A DNA stretch of 64,000 nt from Cryptomeria japonica (Eukaryota; Streptophyta; Pinopsida; Cupressales; Cupressaceae): assembly GCF_030272615.1 (NCBI RefSeq), contig NC_081405.1, positions 606,766,677 through 606,830,676 of the forward strand, given 5' to 3'. Position 1 is the stretch's first letter. Each line of letters starts with the position of its first letter. Made by a program: the position numbers and the translations under genes. Below are positions 1 through 11,099 of the stretch, piece after piece. The notes under the pieces are model-generated. The model was not told the origin of the DNA and searched no databases. It saw only the letters and a program-made list of their open reading frames with translations.

Positions 1-572
1 TCATGGTGTGCACCAAACTATACATTACTCAAGTAAGGGAATAGTAATTTGTATCATGGTGAATCCAAGTAATGATCATTGGATGATTGTGAAGTGGATT
101 CTTAGATATTAGAGGGACACTTCAAATGTTACTATCTATTATAGTGAGATTAGTATTCAAGTTAATGGGTGTGTGGATATACATTTTGCTAGAGACAAAG
201 ATAATAGAAATTTCACTAGAGGTTATATTTTTTCCTTAGGTTGAGATGTTGTTAGTTGGGTATCAAAGTTACAAACATTGGTAGCATTGTCTACTATTGA
301 AGTTGACTATGTGGAAATAATATAAGCTAGCAAGGAAGCAATATGGCTTCATAAAATTTTGGGTGAATTGTAAGTAAAGAAAGATAACTTAGTGTTAGAT
401 TGTGACAGCCAAAGTGCTTTACATTTAGCACAAAAATTAGCATGTACCACTGTATAACAAAGAATGTTGATTTTCAATATCACTTTATATGTGTGGTGGC
501 AAAATGAATAAAAATATCTTTGGCCAAGATATACATTAATATAAGATGGAAATTTGACTTCAAGTGGGAGAA
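1..572 (+). pseudogene. Ty1/copia pol 3' end (RNase H), broken
   Basis: Translation in shifting frames gives the end of a copia reverse transcriptase (a NDHWMIVKWILRY stretch) and then an RNase H domain with recognisable GYIFSLG, DVVSWVSKLQ, VALSTIE, ASKEAIWLHKILGEL and DCDSQSALHLA motifs. Several in-frame stops (for example after SLG and after VEII) and the degraded tail show that it is dead. RNase H would remove the RNA template during reverse transcription in the virus-like particle. The 5' part of the element lies outside the window. The polypurine tract and LTR start follow directly, so this is the true 3' end of pol. Family assignment is from remembered copia motifs. Confidence 0.85.
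561..572 (+). other. polypurine tract of the left-edge copia element
   Basis: The purine run AAGTGGGAGAA directly precedes a TGTTAGAATATG sequence, the usual arrangement of plus-strand primer and 3' LTR start in copia elements. Confidence 0.7.
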
Positions 573-890
573 TGTTAGAATATGAAGTCAATTATAGTGC
601 TATTCTAGCTTTGACAAATAGTCATAGTCAGGAGTGGGTAGGACACTAGTGTTATTCCACCATTGATTAATAGTTAGGAGTGGGTAGGGAACTATTGTTA
701 TTCCACCATTGATGAATAGTCAGGAGTGGGTAGAGCACTAGTGTTATCCCAATGGTGATGAAAAAACATCATGGTGTACCACAATAGTATCTCAAGTTTG
801 TGTCTAACATAGTTGTTCAAAGGACTAAGCTTCAAGCTGAAGGATGAAGGCCAAGGTTTGTGGGGGGTTTGGTTTTAGCCCCCCCACCAC
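573..890 (+). mobile_element. 3' LTR (start only) of the left-edge copia element
   Basis: The LTR starts with TGTTAGAATATG right after the polypurine tract. Its right end cannot be set because the matching 5' LTR is outside the window; 890 is a guess. It holds a 46-bp tandem repeat and, at about 862-885, a run of six G and a run of seven C that can pair around an 11-nt loop. Confidence 0.6.
627..762 (+). repeat. 46-bp tandem repeat, three copies
   Basis: Units start at 627, 673 and 719 with GTCAGGAGTGGGTAG or GTTAGGAGTGGGTAG, and each continues into a CACTAGTGTTATTCCACC-like stretch. The period is exactly 46 bp between the first three starts; the third copy decays after about 44 bp. It lies inside the copia 3' LTR, in what is probably U3. 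Confidence 0.85.
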
Positions 891-1839
891 ATTGCAGGAA
901 AAGCCAAAAACATTTTTTGGGACTTACTATTTTTAACCATTTTGACATTTGTTTGACATGTATTTGTGCAAGTCATACTTTTTATTTTTGGAAAGTTGTC
1001 TTCAATTAGGACTCTATAACTTGGATGTCATATTCTATGTAAAATTCTGCTTTTGGTACTCTTTTTTAAAGATTATTTTAATTGTGAAAAATCCTAACAA
1101 ATATAATACGAAAGATCTTTGCCTCTGAATTTTTTTCCTGATATAATTTGACCATATTTTTTCATGTAAACCTGTAAGTTTATCATTTTTTTATTTTCTC
1201 TGAATAATTTTGCATTATAAATTCTCACAACAATTTCAACCATCCTAATATACATGATGTCATGCGTGGATTGAACTGCAAAGTCAATAAAGGATTTCAA
1301 CAATTTACAATACAAATTTATGTGGGAGGGATTAAAAAAGACCAAACACATCCATCTCATATCCTAGGACAAATTTAAGTAGGATAAACAAATGGTGGTG
1401 CGACCATATGCCATATAGAAAGATAGAATTTAGCATTGGGAACAAAACCTACATGGAAGATGTCTGAAAATATAAATAAATTGAGTAGAATAGTCAAATT
1501 ACTTGGAAAATGATGAACCAAAATAAAAAATTACAATTTTCAATTCTTCTATGGAATCCAAACATGGAATTTCATGGTAATGTATTGGTAGATCATCATT
1601 GAACACCTCACATGGAAAATCAACAATAAAAGGTCTACCTTGTTCAGACATTACTCATGAAATGGCTACACTGGCATGGTTGATATCCTAGATATTGAAG
1701 AGGCATACATATAGCCACAATCACCTACAAGAATAAAGTAATCGATTAGCTAAATGTATCCAATAGAGATGGAATAACAGAATACACATATAAAGGTTTT
1801 GAAAATATCCCTAATTGATATAAGACACCATAACAAGAG
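891..1839. other. no gene seen; possible LINE upstream remnant
   Basis: AT-rich sequence without a supported reading frame. From about 1400 a few patches could be decayed L1-type LINE sequence leading into the recognisable part at 1840, but I cannot support exact limits. Confidence 0.4.
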
Positions 1840-2171
1840 AATTATCACAAAGGAAACTCCTCTAACAAAAAAGGATGATGAATCGCTATGGTTTAAAGCT
1901 AAATTTGGGAAATATTCAACCAAATATAGGATATGAAATTAAAAAAGAGAGATCATAAATACAATCTAGCCAAAGGACCTATGTTGGGGCCTAAAGATGA
2001 TAACAAAGATAGGAGTCTTTAATGGATAGTACTGGACAATCATATCCTCCGAGATGAAAAGATACAAAGACTTGAATTCCTAGAACCATTTTGATGCCCT
2101 ATGTGTAGAACTTGGGTGCATATTATTGATCATCTTTTATTATACTACATGGCATCTGAATAATGTTGGTC
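1840..2171 (+). pseudogene. LINE (L1-type) zf-RVT region, left part
   Basis: Translation gives a KKDDESLWFKAKFGKYSTKY stretch, then a WIVLDNHILRDEKIQRLEF-like segment and PMCRTWVHIIDHLLL. This is the pattern of the zinc-binding region (zf-RVT) that follows reverse transcriptase in plant L1-type LINEs, with the cysteines of PMC and the histidine of IDH visible. Stops and shifts show decay. The reading frame stops at the solo-LTR insertion (2172) and resumes at 21299, where the next residues fit the same protein. Upstream RT and endonuclease were not recognised. Confidence 0.7.
2167..2171. repeat. target-site duplication TGGTC (left) of solo LTR
   Basis: TGGTC here is repeated at 21294-21298, on the far side of the interrupted solo LTR. 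Confidence 0.65.
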
Positions 2172-2676
2172 TGTTATGGGACTTTTTCCCATGGAATGGA
2201 GTTATAATAAATAGTATTAAATAAATATAATTATGGACATTATAATTTTTATGACTTTTGTTACCACCCTTGAGACACTATTTAAAACCTATGAATCAAT
2301 AAAGAAGGACACCGAAGGAGAAAATAATAGAGGAAAAAGAAATTGAAAAAAAGAAAAAGAGAGGATAGTTAAGGTCTGGTGGTTGGGCATTGGGCATTGG
2401 AGAAGGGGCATACAATGTGTGTCCAACTCGGGGTACAGCGTACACCCGGGAGTGTCCTGGCCAAGGTTGTGTTTATTTCATGTCGTGAAGGCATGTGGGG
2501 TTCCGTGTAAGAACTGTGTCCTCCTGGAGTGCTCCCTTTCCTAGAAACCCTAGACTTATAACTAATCCTTTGTGTGCAGGAAAGAAGCCTCTCTGTGATT
2601 TACAGATATGTATTAATCAATTTCATATAGTCATTGCCCTAATGTTTCGCTACTGCAAATTATTATCTCAATATTT

Positions 2677-2713
<37 letters not shown>

Positions 2714-2756
2714 AATATTTCCTCCTTGAATGTATTTAATGCATAAATTTTATATG
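2172..2756. mobile_element. solo LTR, left part (split by element A)
   Basis: It starts TGTTATGG and its other part ends CCATCACA (21293), a 7-of-8 terminal inverted repeat. Both outer ends are flanked by TGGTC. Removing element A and one GTTAT copy leaves an LTR of about 828 bp. Removing the LTR and one TGGTC copy restores a continuous LINE frame across the junction. No internal retrotransposon sequence is present, so it looks like a recombined solo LTR. A TA microsatellite lies at 2680-2708. Strand is not determined; the superfamily may be copia. Confidence 0.65.
2680..2708. repeat. (AT)n microsatellite
   Basis: Uninterrupted AT dinucleotide run of about 14 units inside the solo LTR. Confidence 0.9.
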
Positions 2757-2761
2757 GTTAT
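2757..2761. repeat. target-site duplication GTTAT (left) of element A
   Basis: GTTAT directly precedes the 5' LTR and recurs at 21051-21055, directly after the 3' LTR. Confidence 0.9.
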
Positions 2762-3690
2762 TGTAGTCACATAAATCTGTCCATTTTAATTAAATGAATA
2801 TTTGCTATTTATTTGATTAAAAACCCACTAGCCATCAGCTAATTAAATTCATATTTAATTAATTTATCTTCAAACATTCTCCTATTAATTAAATAAATTA
2901 TTCAATTTATTTTAATTCATTCATTAAACCAAAATTCACAATCAATTAAATGAATAAATTCTATTCATTTCATTTAATCCCCTTTCCTCTTTTAAATAAA
3001 TTAAATAAAACATTTATTTAAATCATTGAATCCCCCCCACTTGCATTCTCCTAAAAATGCAACTTGCACCTATTTTTTGAAATAAATAAATTTTATTTCA
3101 ATAAAAATCCTATTTTCTCTCACCCACCAAACCCACTTGCAATCCTAATCCCCTTCTAGATTCTTCTAAACCCCTTCCTAATTAGCCTAATCCATCCCCT
3201 AATTATTGTCGCATTCCTAAGCAACTTGAAGTCACTTCCCAAAGACTCGAAAGTCTTTGAAAAGTATTTAATACTTTATGTGTTCAACAAGCTAACCTCT
3301 AAAGTCTTCCAAACCACTAATGGCTCTTATATGACCATTTATGGTTAACCCCTAACTCAACCCTCATATGACCCATGTGTCTTCTCAATAATTTATTGCT
3401 TTGACCATGGTTATCCCTTTAACCTTTGCACAAGAGTTTATCCATTGGATAAAAGCATTATTCTTTGAATAATGAATTTATTCACTCAACCCAACCTTGA
3501 CCTTAACTCCCAAGTTAACCCTCAAGTCATGTCAAGCATTTAATGCTTCTTCCCTCTCCTCTCAACCCCTCTCATGTTGACACTTGTCATCCTGGGATTT
3601 GGTTGAAAGTCCTCACATGGATTGAATATCATTCAATCCTGACCCTTGTTGAGATTACTCAATCTCAACCATCCATTGCTCCATTTTTCC

Positions 3691-3699
3691 TATAAATAG
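3691..3699 (+). promoter_or_regulatory. TATA box in element A 5' LTR
   Basis: TATAAATAG, preserved at 20565-20573 in the 3' LTR. Position about 485 bp before the LTR end suits the U3/R boundary. Confidence 0.65.
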
Positions 3700-3912
3700 A
3701 GCCCATTTCTTCATAATCCAAATCTTGAAAACTTGTATGCATTTAACCTATAGTGAATTTTAGAGAGCATTTAGCATAAGCATTTACATTTACTCTTGTG
3801 GACTTAAATCAATACTAGATTAGACCATAATCTCATTTCTAGTTTGTTCATGTTTGCATTTCATGAGCTTTTTATTTCATAATCTTGAATCTCCATAAGA
3901 CATCCAAAAATA

Positions 3913-4101
3913 GTGCAAAAAGCTACTGAGAGCTACACTAACTTGGAACTTGGAGAGGAGAGGAACAGGGGAGGAGCAACTATGAGCATCTTGATTAGCA
4001 TTTGGAGGAGTATAGTTTATCTATTCTATGTTTGTATGCTTTCTATTTCATGCTTAATATCTCTCTTGATATGCCTGTTTAGGACAATCTTTTGTTGCTA
4101 A
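3913..4101 (+). CDS. small LTR reading frame with a hydrophobic C-terminus
   Basis: A 62-codon frame starting MQKATESYTNLELGEER and ending in a hydrophobic, cysteine-containing stretch of about 35 residues that could span a membrane. The same frame is open in the 3' LTR (20787-20975) with a few substitutions. It lies downstream of the TATA box, so it would be an upstream reading frame in the 5' leader of the element RNA. LTR copies are identical at insertion, so openness in both is weak evidence for selection. I know no homologue. It may be chance. Confidence 0.3.
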   Translation: MQKATESYTNLELGEERNRGGATMSILISIWRSIVYLFYVCMLSISCLISLLICLFRTIFCC

Positions 4102-4178
4102 CACTAAAGTTTGTTTCTTGTGCTCTAGTGTGTGTTGCCATCAAGCAAATTTTCTAATCCTTTTTGTAGAGCATCATT

Positions 4179-4198
4179 TGGTGAACCTGACGTGAATC
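4179..4198 (+). other. primer-binding site of element A
   Basis: TGGTGAACCTGACGTGAATC begins three bases after the 5' LTR end; TGG matches the CCA end of a tRNA. Element B has the same site apart from three bases. I did not assign the tRNA species. Confidence 0.8.
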
Positions 4199-4261
4199 CA
4201 ACAATACTTTTTTTAACAAACTAAATTTTTGACTATTTAGCTTGACACACAGGTCGTGCTT

Positions 4262-4517
4262 CGACGCTTTTGTTTAAGCTTTAGCGCTATTGTTTTTGGT
4301 CTTTTAGCACTTTTTTTTTTACAACAGCGCTATTATCCAAAAATTAGCGCTTTTGTTAATATTCTAGCGCCATTGTTCAATAGTTAGCGCTTTTGTTTTA
4401 TAATTAGCACTTGTGTATTGCTGCATAAATTTTTTGTTTTAGTGTTGTTGTTTTTACTTTAGCGCATTTGTGTTAAGTAACGCTTCTGTTTTCACATAGA
4501 GTAGCGTTATTGTAACA
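4262..4517 (+). repeat. cluster of about eleven TTAGCGCTATTGTT-like motifs (sense leader)
   Basis: Good copies are at 4281 (TTAGCGCTATTGTTT), 4343 (ATTAGCGCTTTTGTT), 4363 (TCTAGCGCCATTGTTC), 4383 (GTTAGCGCTTTTGTT), 4458 (TTTAGCGCATTTGTG) and 4501 (GTAGCGTTATTGTAAC), with weaker ones between. Spacing is about 20 bp but irregular. The cluster sits just after the primer-binding site, in the leader of the gag-pol RNA. The same motif in reverse orientation clusters at 18807-19063, upstream of the antisense gene. Confidence 0.85.
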
Positions 4518-4656
4518 GAACGTTGTAAAAAAGGCCATGTAACCAAAAAAAATTAATTTTCTTAGGCTTGTGGAAGCCCACCGTATGTTCGGATTTTACT
4601 AACTTTTCACTTCATGTGTAGGTTTTAAACTAACCCTTTGTTGTTTGCTTAAAATC

Positions 4657-4862
4657 AAAAACACTTCATTTTGGTGCTCTAAAACTTACAAGCAAATCTC
4701 ATTTCTTTGCAAGTTAGAAAACACTTCATTTTTGGTGCTCTAAAACTTACAAGCAAATCTCACTTCTTTGCAAGTTAGGATTCACTTCATTTTTGGTGCT
4801 CTAAAACTTACAAGCAAATCTTTATTTCTTGCAAGTTAGGAAACACTTTATTTTGGTGCTTA
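4657..4862 (+). repeat. about 61-bp tandem repeat, 3.3 copies, in element A leader
   Basis: CACTTCATTTTTGGTGCTCT recurs with starts near 4662, 4722, 4783 and 4846 (periods 60, 61 and 63), each followed by AAAACTTACAAGCAAATCT and a TTTGCAAGTTAG-like end. Confidence 0.85.
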
Positions 4863-6951
4863 AAACAAGACAAACCTCATTTCCTGCATCAAACTTAAGA
4901 AAAATCACAATCAACACCTCAATTTGGTCCAAGTAAAAAGAACAATCAACTTGTCTCATTTTGCAAAATGATTTACTTCATGCATACGTGTTTCAATTTC
5001 AGTTGACCAGGATTTCAAAATTCTAGTTTACTCAAACATATTGCCTTTGAAGTTAAAAAGAACATCATGGTTGTTGGAGCAACATCTCCAATTAGATACA
5101 ACATCATTGCAATGACAAGTTAAAAAGAACAAGTGTATTTTGTGTTTGGTACACTTGTACAAAAAGAGTTTGTCGAGTGGTCCTACTTCTAACACACACT
5201 ATCCTCTCCCTTGGCTTCCATGGTCCTAGGTGCAAGAGAAAAGTGTTAGTAACACTCAAAGTTTTATCTTTTTAAGAGAGGCCTACCAAGAGACACATTA
5301 CTCTTGGGAATGACCTCGCGTGGTAAATCCTTCGAGCCGCTATAGAAATCAGGTGAGAGCGAAAGCTATAGCCTTGGGTATAGTTGTTCCTACAATGTAA
5401 CTTGCCGAAAGGACAAATGGGCCCCACCACAAGTTACAAGGCTCTTAAGTGAGTCACTGAAGAATGAACTTATGTCCCAAAACATCAAAAAATTACTAAA
5501 CACCTTTAAGTAGTAGCCCACCCATTCTATTGATTGAGGATATTTGTGAGAAGTTCAGTGCAAGAGCATATATGGTTTTGCTCCCAAGATACTCACCATA
5601 CATATTTCCTTGAGTAGAAACATAGCTTTTTGAAAGGTTACTTGTAGCCCGATAAAAGTGGTGACTCCCCCATCATAGGGATCATCTATTTGTTATGTTT
5701 GCGCAAGCCCTAGTATATCACATCCTTACCTGCCACGGTGGGATTCATAAGGTATGTAGTACTAAAGTCAAAGAAATATCAAGATGTGGGCTGAAATTAT
5801 CACAACTGGCCATTTGACCTTAGGGATAAAAAGTGTTTGAAGTGTTTTCATTTTTGAGTCAAGACCAGTGCAAATTGAGCCGACTTCGGGCTTTGGAAAA
5901 ACACCTAAAATACATTTGAAGGAAAGGGTCATAAAAAGTTCAAAAGATTGGGTTGATCTAGACCCATACTTACTTGTGCCTTTTTAGGCAACATTCTTGT
6001 GTTTGTGTGCTTGCTTTGTTTTCTTGTCAAACAAAAATCAAAAATCAGTTCCAAAAACAAGTATTTATCCAACATAAACGTTTTCAACAAAAGATCAAAA
6101 ACAAATAGCAACAATAAAAAGTATCAAACTATATGACCATTCTTCACATCTTGAGAAAGAAGAATCTTCATCAACACATGAACTTGAAGAAAAGACCATT
6201 GAGCTCAAAGGCTTGTAGCAAAAGGAGGAAATTCTTCTATCTTAATAGACAAATCTTTGTCTCTCATAGAACCTTCTTATGTCACATACATCTATATCTT
6301 CAAGGGAAATCAAACGAATTTGATCAAGAGTCATTAAACCACAGAGCTTTTACTCAATATAGAGCTTTGAGTTATCATGAAAATAAGGGAGCCAAGATCA
6401 ATCTTGCCTTCTTTCCAGATATTTGTATCACATATAACTCAGCTAGGGAAGAACCACCAACCCTTGAACAAGAAGAGGAAGAGTTTGTTCCTTTTGTAAC
6501 ACAAAGTTTCTATTGAAGTTAAACATCCCATCCATTATCATATTCATATCTCATCAATTCCATTCCAACTCTTAAAACATCAAAAGGTTTTTGTCCTAAG
6601 TTCTATTTCAATATTGCTTGAATCAAACACATTACATCACTTTTTAGAGTGTCTCTACATCTAGGATAAACTCATCCTAAGAGGTATTTCTACGTAGGTT
6701 AAAACTAGTCTATGAGTGAATCCTCTCATTACTAGGTAGTTGAGTCTATAATACATCTCAAATTTTTCTAAACCTTATCACATCAAACTTTGTCAATCAA
6801 ACACAACAAGCAATTCAAGGAAGAACTTTGGTAGCATCTACCTTTAGTGCTAGAGATCCATATGCAAAACATTTCACCAAACATCAATCTTTCATTTCAT
6901 CACCAACTCATCATCATTTTCATCAAACTTCAACAAAAACTTGTAAACAAA
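4863..6951 (+). other. element A long 5' leader, no recognised gene
   Basis: About 2.1 kb before Gag. It holds a small inverted repeat (GCTATAG at 5339-5345 and CTATAGC at 5366-5372) and one open frame at 6133-6516, listed separately. Long leaders are usual in this lineage. Confidence 0.6.
6133..6516 (+). CDS. unrecognised 127-codon frame upstream of Gag
   Basis: The frame starts MTILHILRKKNLHQHMN, is basic in the first half and ends in an acidic stretch (EEPPTLEQEEEEFVPF). I recognise no domain. Ogre-type elements can have an extra frame before Gag, and this position would fit, but there is no sequence motif to prove it. It may be chance in a leader with few stops. Confidence 0.25.
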   Translation: MTILHILRKKNLHQHMNLKKRPLSSKACSKRRKFFYLNRQIFVSHRTFLCHIHLYLQGKSNEFDQESLNHRAFTQYRALSYHENKGAKINLAFFPDICITYNSAREEPPTLEQEEEEFVPFVTQSFY

Positions 6952-8742
6952 ATGGCTCAAACCAGATCAAGATCTAGACAACAAGAAATTGAAGAAGAAG
7001 AGGAGGAAAATGTCAATGAATTCCAAGAAGCCCTTGGAGGAAACACAAATGATGAAAATCCAAGTACTCCTACTCCTGCAGCAATAGAAAGGGCACAACA
7101 CAACCCTCTCTTTAATAAACTTTTTGATGAATACTCAGGAGCAATGTTGATGCTCACTTTTTAAGACTTGCTCAAGAGGGGGATAAACTACCCTCTGACT
7201 TTGATGTTGCACAACTAAGACAAGCATCAGAATGCCAAAGTCATAATGAGGATGAAAGAGGTCGAGATCATCAGATATAACCTTCATCAAGGTAATCCCC
7301 CACCTCCTCCTCCTCCAAATGAAATAGACATGTTGCGGCAATAAGTCAAAAATCTCACCCAACAACTTCATAGTGGTGTAAAAAAAAATCAATTTTCACT
7401 CAATGACATTTGTCCCTATCCCTTTGATAGGAATCTTCATATGCTACCTTTTCCATGAGGGTTTGAAACACCCAAGTTCAAAAATTATAAAGGAAAAGGA
7501 GATCCTCGTGATCATGTTAGAGAATTCCATTCAGCTTGCCTCGAAGTGGCATACGACCTCGATACATACCTAATGTGACTTTTTTCCCAAAGCTTGGGAG
7601 GAACAACCACATCATGGTTTTCCTGATTACCAGGTGGCATTAGGACATTTGAAGAACTCATCCAAAACTTCCTAGCACACTACTCACACAACATTGAACG
7701 TGATATCACCATGGTTGATCTATGTAACACTAAACAAAAACCAGGTGAGCTATTTTCAGTCTTTCTACAACGATGGCATCAAATTTCTAGTAGACGTTCT
7801 CTTCAATTACCTTAACAATAATTAGTGGAAATATTTATTTCCAACTTAAATGACGAAATGCAATTTCACCTAGACGTAAAAGACACAGACTCTTTCAATG
7901 ACATGATCACCAAAGGTTTAAAATGTGAATGGGCTCTCATCAAAAAAGGGCTTATCAAGATATATAATGAGCCAAAGGATGGCCCTCACCCACGCTTCAA
8001 TAGTGACAAGCCTAACTTATGGAACAAAAGCAAAAACGTCATCAACAATGGGGTTGTGGATGCAAGAACTATCAGAAGTGCACAACCTGTGGTCTGATTT
8101 GTAGGAAAAAACCCCCCACCCAAGAATAACATAGTTGCTCCTCCAAGTAAAGGATGCAAGTCATCTCAAGAGGAACCCAGACAACGTTAACAAAATTTTA
8201 AACCAAAACGAACATACACTCCCTTAGGGGAACCCATCGAAACAGTGTTACGTCAATTGGTTTCTCAAAATCTGGTAACCTTACCCAAAACATCAAATTA
8301 TGAACCTCAAGTTAAACCTTCATGGTGGAGAGATACTAAACATTGCGATTTCCATCAAGGGAAAGGGCATAAGACAAGCAATTGTCACAGATTGAAAGAT
8401 CTTATTCAGGATCTTATTGACTGAAGTGAAATGGAAATCAAAGGACATGACCCAAAGACAATAAACAATGATCATCTCATGTTCAAAAATCCACTTCCAT
8501 CACACGATCAAAGGGGTCCTTCCACTTCAAGGAGAAACACAGATACCACTGATTATACACAAGCCGCGTATAATTACACTGTGAATCACCTATATGATGC
8601 CATTGAACAAATTGCAACTATTACCATCAAAAATATCAGTTCTAACTGCAATGTTGTTACACGTCGCAGCAAGATCACCATAAAAGCAACTCCACAAGGC
8701 ACCCATCTATCCCAAAGCAGTATAACCTTTTGGATCAATTAG
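6952..8742 (+). pseudogene. element A Gag, broken
   Basis: It starts MAQTRSRSRQQEIEEEEEEN, an acidic N-terminus, and frame is lost after about 70 codons (stop at 7162). A retrotransposon Gag capsid domain follows in pieces from about 7450 to 7850: GDPRDHVREFHSACLEVAYDL, LGGTTTSWF, FEELIQNFLAHYSHNIERD, and PGELFSVFLQRWHQISSR. Near 8340-8425 is CDFHQGKGHKTSNCHRLKDLI, a zinc-binding-like motif common in this lineage. Further stops occur at 8095, in AACGTTAACAA near 8185, and at 8422. Gag would form the particle shell around the element RNA. Protease follows at once. Confidence 0.85.
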
Positions 8743-10367
8743 ATAAAATGCTCGCACTGATATCTATCTCCGAGCTATTACGCCTATCTCCATCACATAA
8801 AAAAATCTTGGATCAATCTCTCCAAGAGGCATCAGTACCTGCAAACCTAAATATAGATCAGTTCCAAGCTATGGTTGGAAACCTAAGATCATCACCTTGT
8901 CTCACTTTCTCTGAAAGTGACAACTCATCCTTCCAGCAACCTCATAGCACCTCACTCCACATTGAAGGGTTTATCAACCAACATAGGATCAAGTGATTTT
9001 TGATTGATAATGGAGCAGGCCTGAATATATATACACTACAATCAGTCACAACATTGGGATATGAGATTGAATCAGTGGATCCCCGCAAGAAGATCACAAT
9101 CAAAGCCTATGATGATGCAGAGTGTTCATCAAAAGGAGATGTTGTGCTACCAATCCAAGTGGGCCCTATGGTGAAACACATCATCTATCAAGTTTTGGAC
9201 CTTCCTCTACCATACAATTTGTTGTTAGGAAGACCTTGGATACATGCCATGCAAGTCGTTCCATCCATGTACCATCAGTGTATCAATTTCCCACATAATG
9301 GTGTAGAAATCATGATCCTGGGCGATGCCAACCCCTTTGCATATTGTCACAATATAAGTCATCAACCAGAGATTACCATTCCCAACAATAGAGAAGCCAT
9401 CTCATCCACATCATACATAAGTCCAGCCTCTCTTTCCAGTTCAAACACCACTATACCCAAGCAAGAGAAGCTCAAGATGAAAATAGCAGAGGAAGGTCCT
9501 GGGGAATACAATCTCAGCCAACTCTTTTATGTTGGAAAAATGCCCACTTCTCCTAAAACTCATGGTAAAACTCAGTGGTTACTTCAAACACCACTGGTCA
9601 AGCTAGCATGCACTTTGACACCTTTCATCCTTGGAAAGAGTCAAGAAGAAGAAACCAGGGATGAAGACTTAGCAGAATGGATCTATAAAGACCCAATCAC
9701 CATGGACATTCCACAAGCTAAGCTTCTGATAGATCAGTATGGAAAAGGCCTTCTCATTATGAAAAGAATGGGTTATGACAGTCAGAGTGCTTTGGGACCT
9801 TGCAAGCAAGAACGACATGAACCGCTGCAGTTGAAATTAAAGCCCAAAGATAACACAGAACTAGGCTTTCAAAAGGAGATCCTTCCTAAGCTTAGATTCA
9901 AAGGAAAACCAAGCAAAGCTCTATATCGACCAGCTACAAAGAAGTCACCTTTGATTATATCAGCAACACCACATACCATAGCAACTGCCCCATTGAGGCT
10001 AAACATCCCAACAATAACATCCACAACATCAATCATCCCACCAATCAAACCAGCAACACCATCAGTAGCAGCAATAACATCAATACCACCATTAGCAGCA
10101 GCAATTGTATCAGAAGCCATAGCAGTATCTACAACACCAGCAATTCCAGCAAAAGCAGAAGATTCAACACTACCAATACTCCCTATATCGGATTCATTGA
10201 TTCACATAATTCTTCCTGCAGCACCAATCAGTTCATCTACAAAGGTACATCAACCAATCACACCTACGATGTTTAACTCAAAGGACATCCCAGTATGGTA
10301 TAATAATTGGATACAGGAAAGCGACTCAAAGACTGACTCAAATGAGTGGGAATTTGATTCTGTCTAG
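8730..10367 (+). pseudogene. element A protease and G-patch region
   Basis: The frame is open from 8730 to a stop at 8996 (TGA) and again from 9000 to 10367. The aspartic protease active site reads FLIDNGAGLNIYTL; DNG in place of DSG or DTG is seen in relatives. The YNLLLGRPWIHAMQ segment near 9220 is the conserved C-terminal motif of the protease. At about 9740-9880 a G-patch-like segment reads YGKGLLIMKRMGYD, SALGPCKQE and ELGF. A stretch at 9950-10240 is rich in Ala, Thr, Pro and Ile and looks like low-complexity linker. Protease would cut the polyprotein; the G-patch may bind RNA. Confidence 0.85.
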
Positions 10368-11099
10368 CTTAATACTTTAGATGAGGAAGACGCATCACTA
10401 CCTCCACCCCGCAAAGACATCCCTGTTTACGGAGAAGAATAGATAAAGACCTCTTGGGTTCCTGAGCTAGAAACTTCTTCCACAGACCCTACATCACATC
10501 GTACGCCTAATTTCGACAGGGAGAGTACCATCAACGACCTTCACCACAATGTTTTAACCTCACTGACACATCTAACGAACTTAACCTAATTGATGAGGTA
10601 ATGCTCATTATCCATCTTGAACTCATCAAATGGAACCAACCTAATCCCCCATGTCTTGACCATTTCCAAAATGATCAAGAAATCATTGACTTTTTGGAAC
10701 TACGAGATAACATACCAAGCGGGGATCACAAAGTTGGATTCACCATAGAAATTAATAGCGCAGCATACTTTGGGGCGGATGCCAAACCTTTCAGCTGCAA
10801 AAATATAACAATAAAACATGGGTCTTCCAGTGAAAACCACACTGTGGCACTGTTTGATCCCACAAAAGTAAAAAGAAAGAGTGTATCCAATGGTGAAAAC
10901 CTCTTTGAGGTGTCGAAGGATGAAAGGTTTGACATTCTCCCTTCTAGTACACAACAGGAATGATCAATAATCCTTATTGAAGAGAAAAAAGAATACAACA
11001 TGGGGACTCCTAAAACTCCTCACCACATACATCTGGCATCTCTTTAAACTCTAGAGGAACAACCTAAGTTTGTCGAATTCTTCAAATAACACCAGATCA
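10368..11099 (+). pseudogene. element A linker between G-patch and RT
   Basis: Decayed coding sequence with one open frame at 10601-10963 (starts MLIIHLELIKWNQPN). It shows no domain I know. Its place between protease and reverse transcriptase suggests the usual polyprotein linker. Stops such as that at 10440 interrupt it. Confidence 0.55.

Larger units (their letters stand above)
2762..4176 (+). repeat. element A 5' LTR
   Basis: Closely matches 19624-21050 along its whole length, with scattered substitutions and a C-run that differs (7 C at 3032-3038). TATAAATAG at 3691-3699 is the likely core promoter, so R and U5 occupy roughly the last 450 bp. The AT-rich first third has repeated TTAATTAAAT-like patches. 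Confidence 0.93.

Noticed and set aside
9869-10120. Minus-strand frame rich in Gly, Val and Ala
   Set aside because: Shadow of the Ala/Thr/Pro-rich linker after the G-patch of element A.
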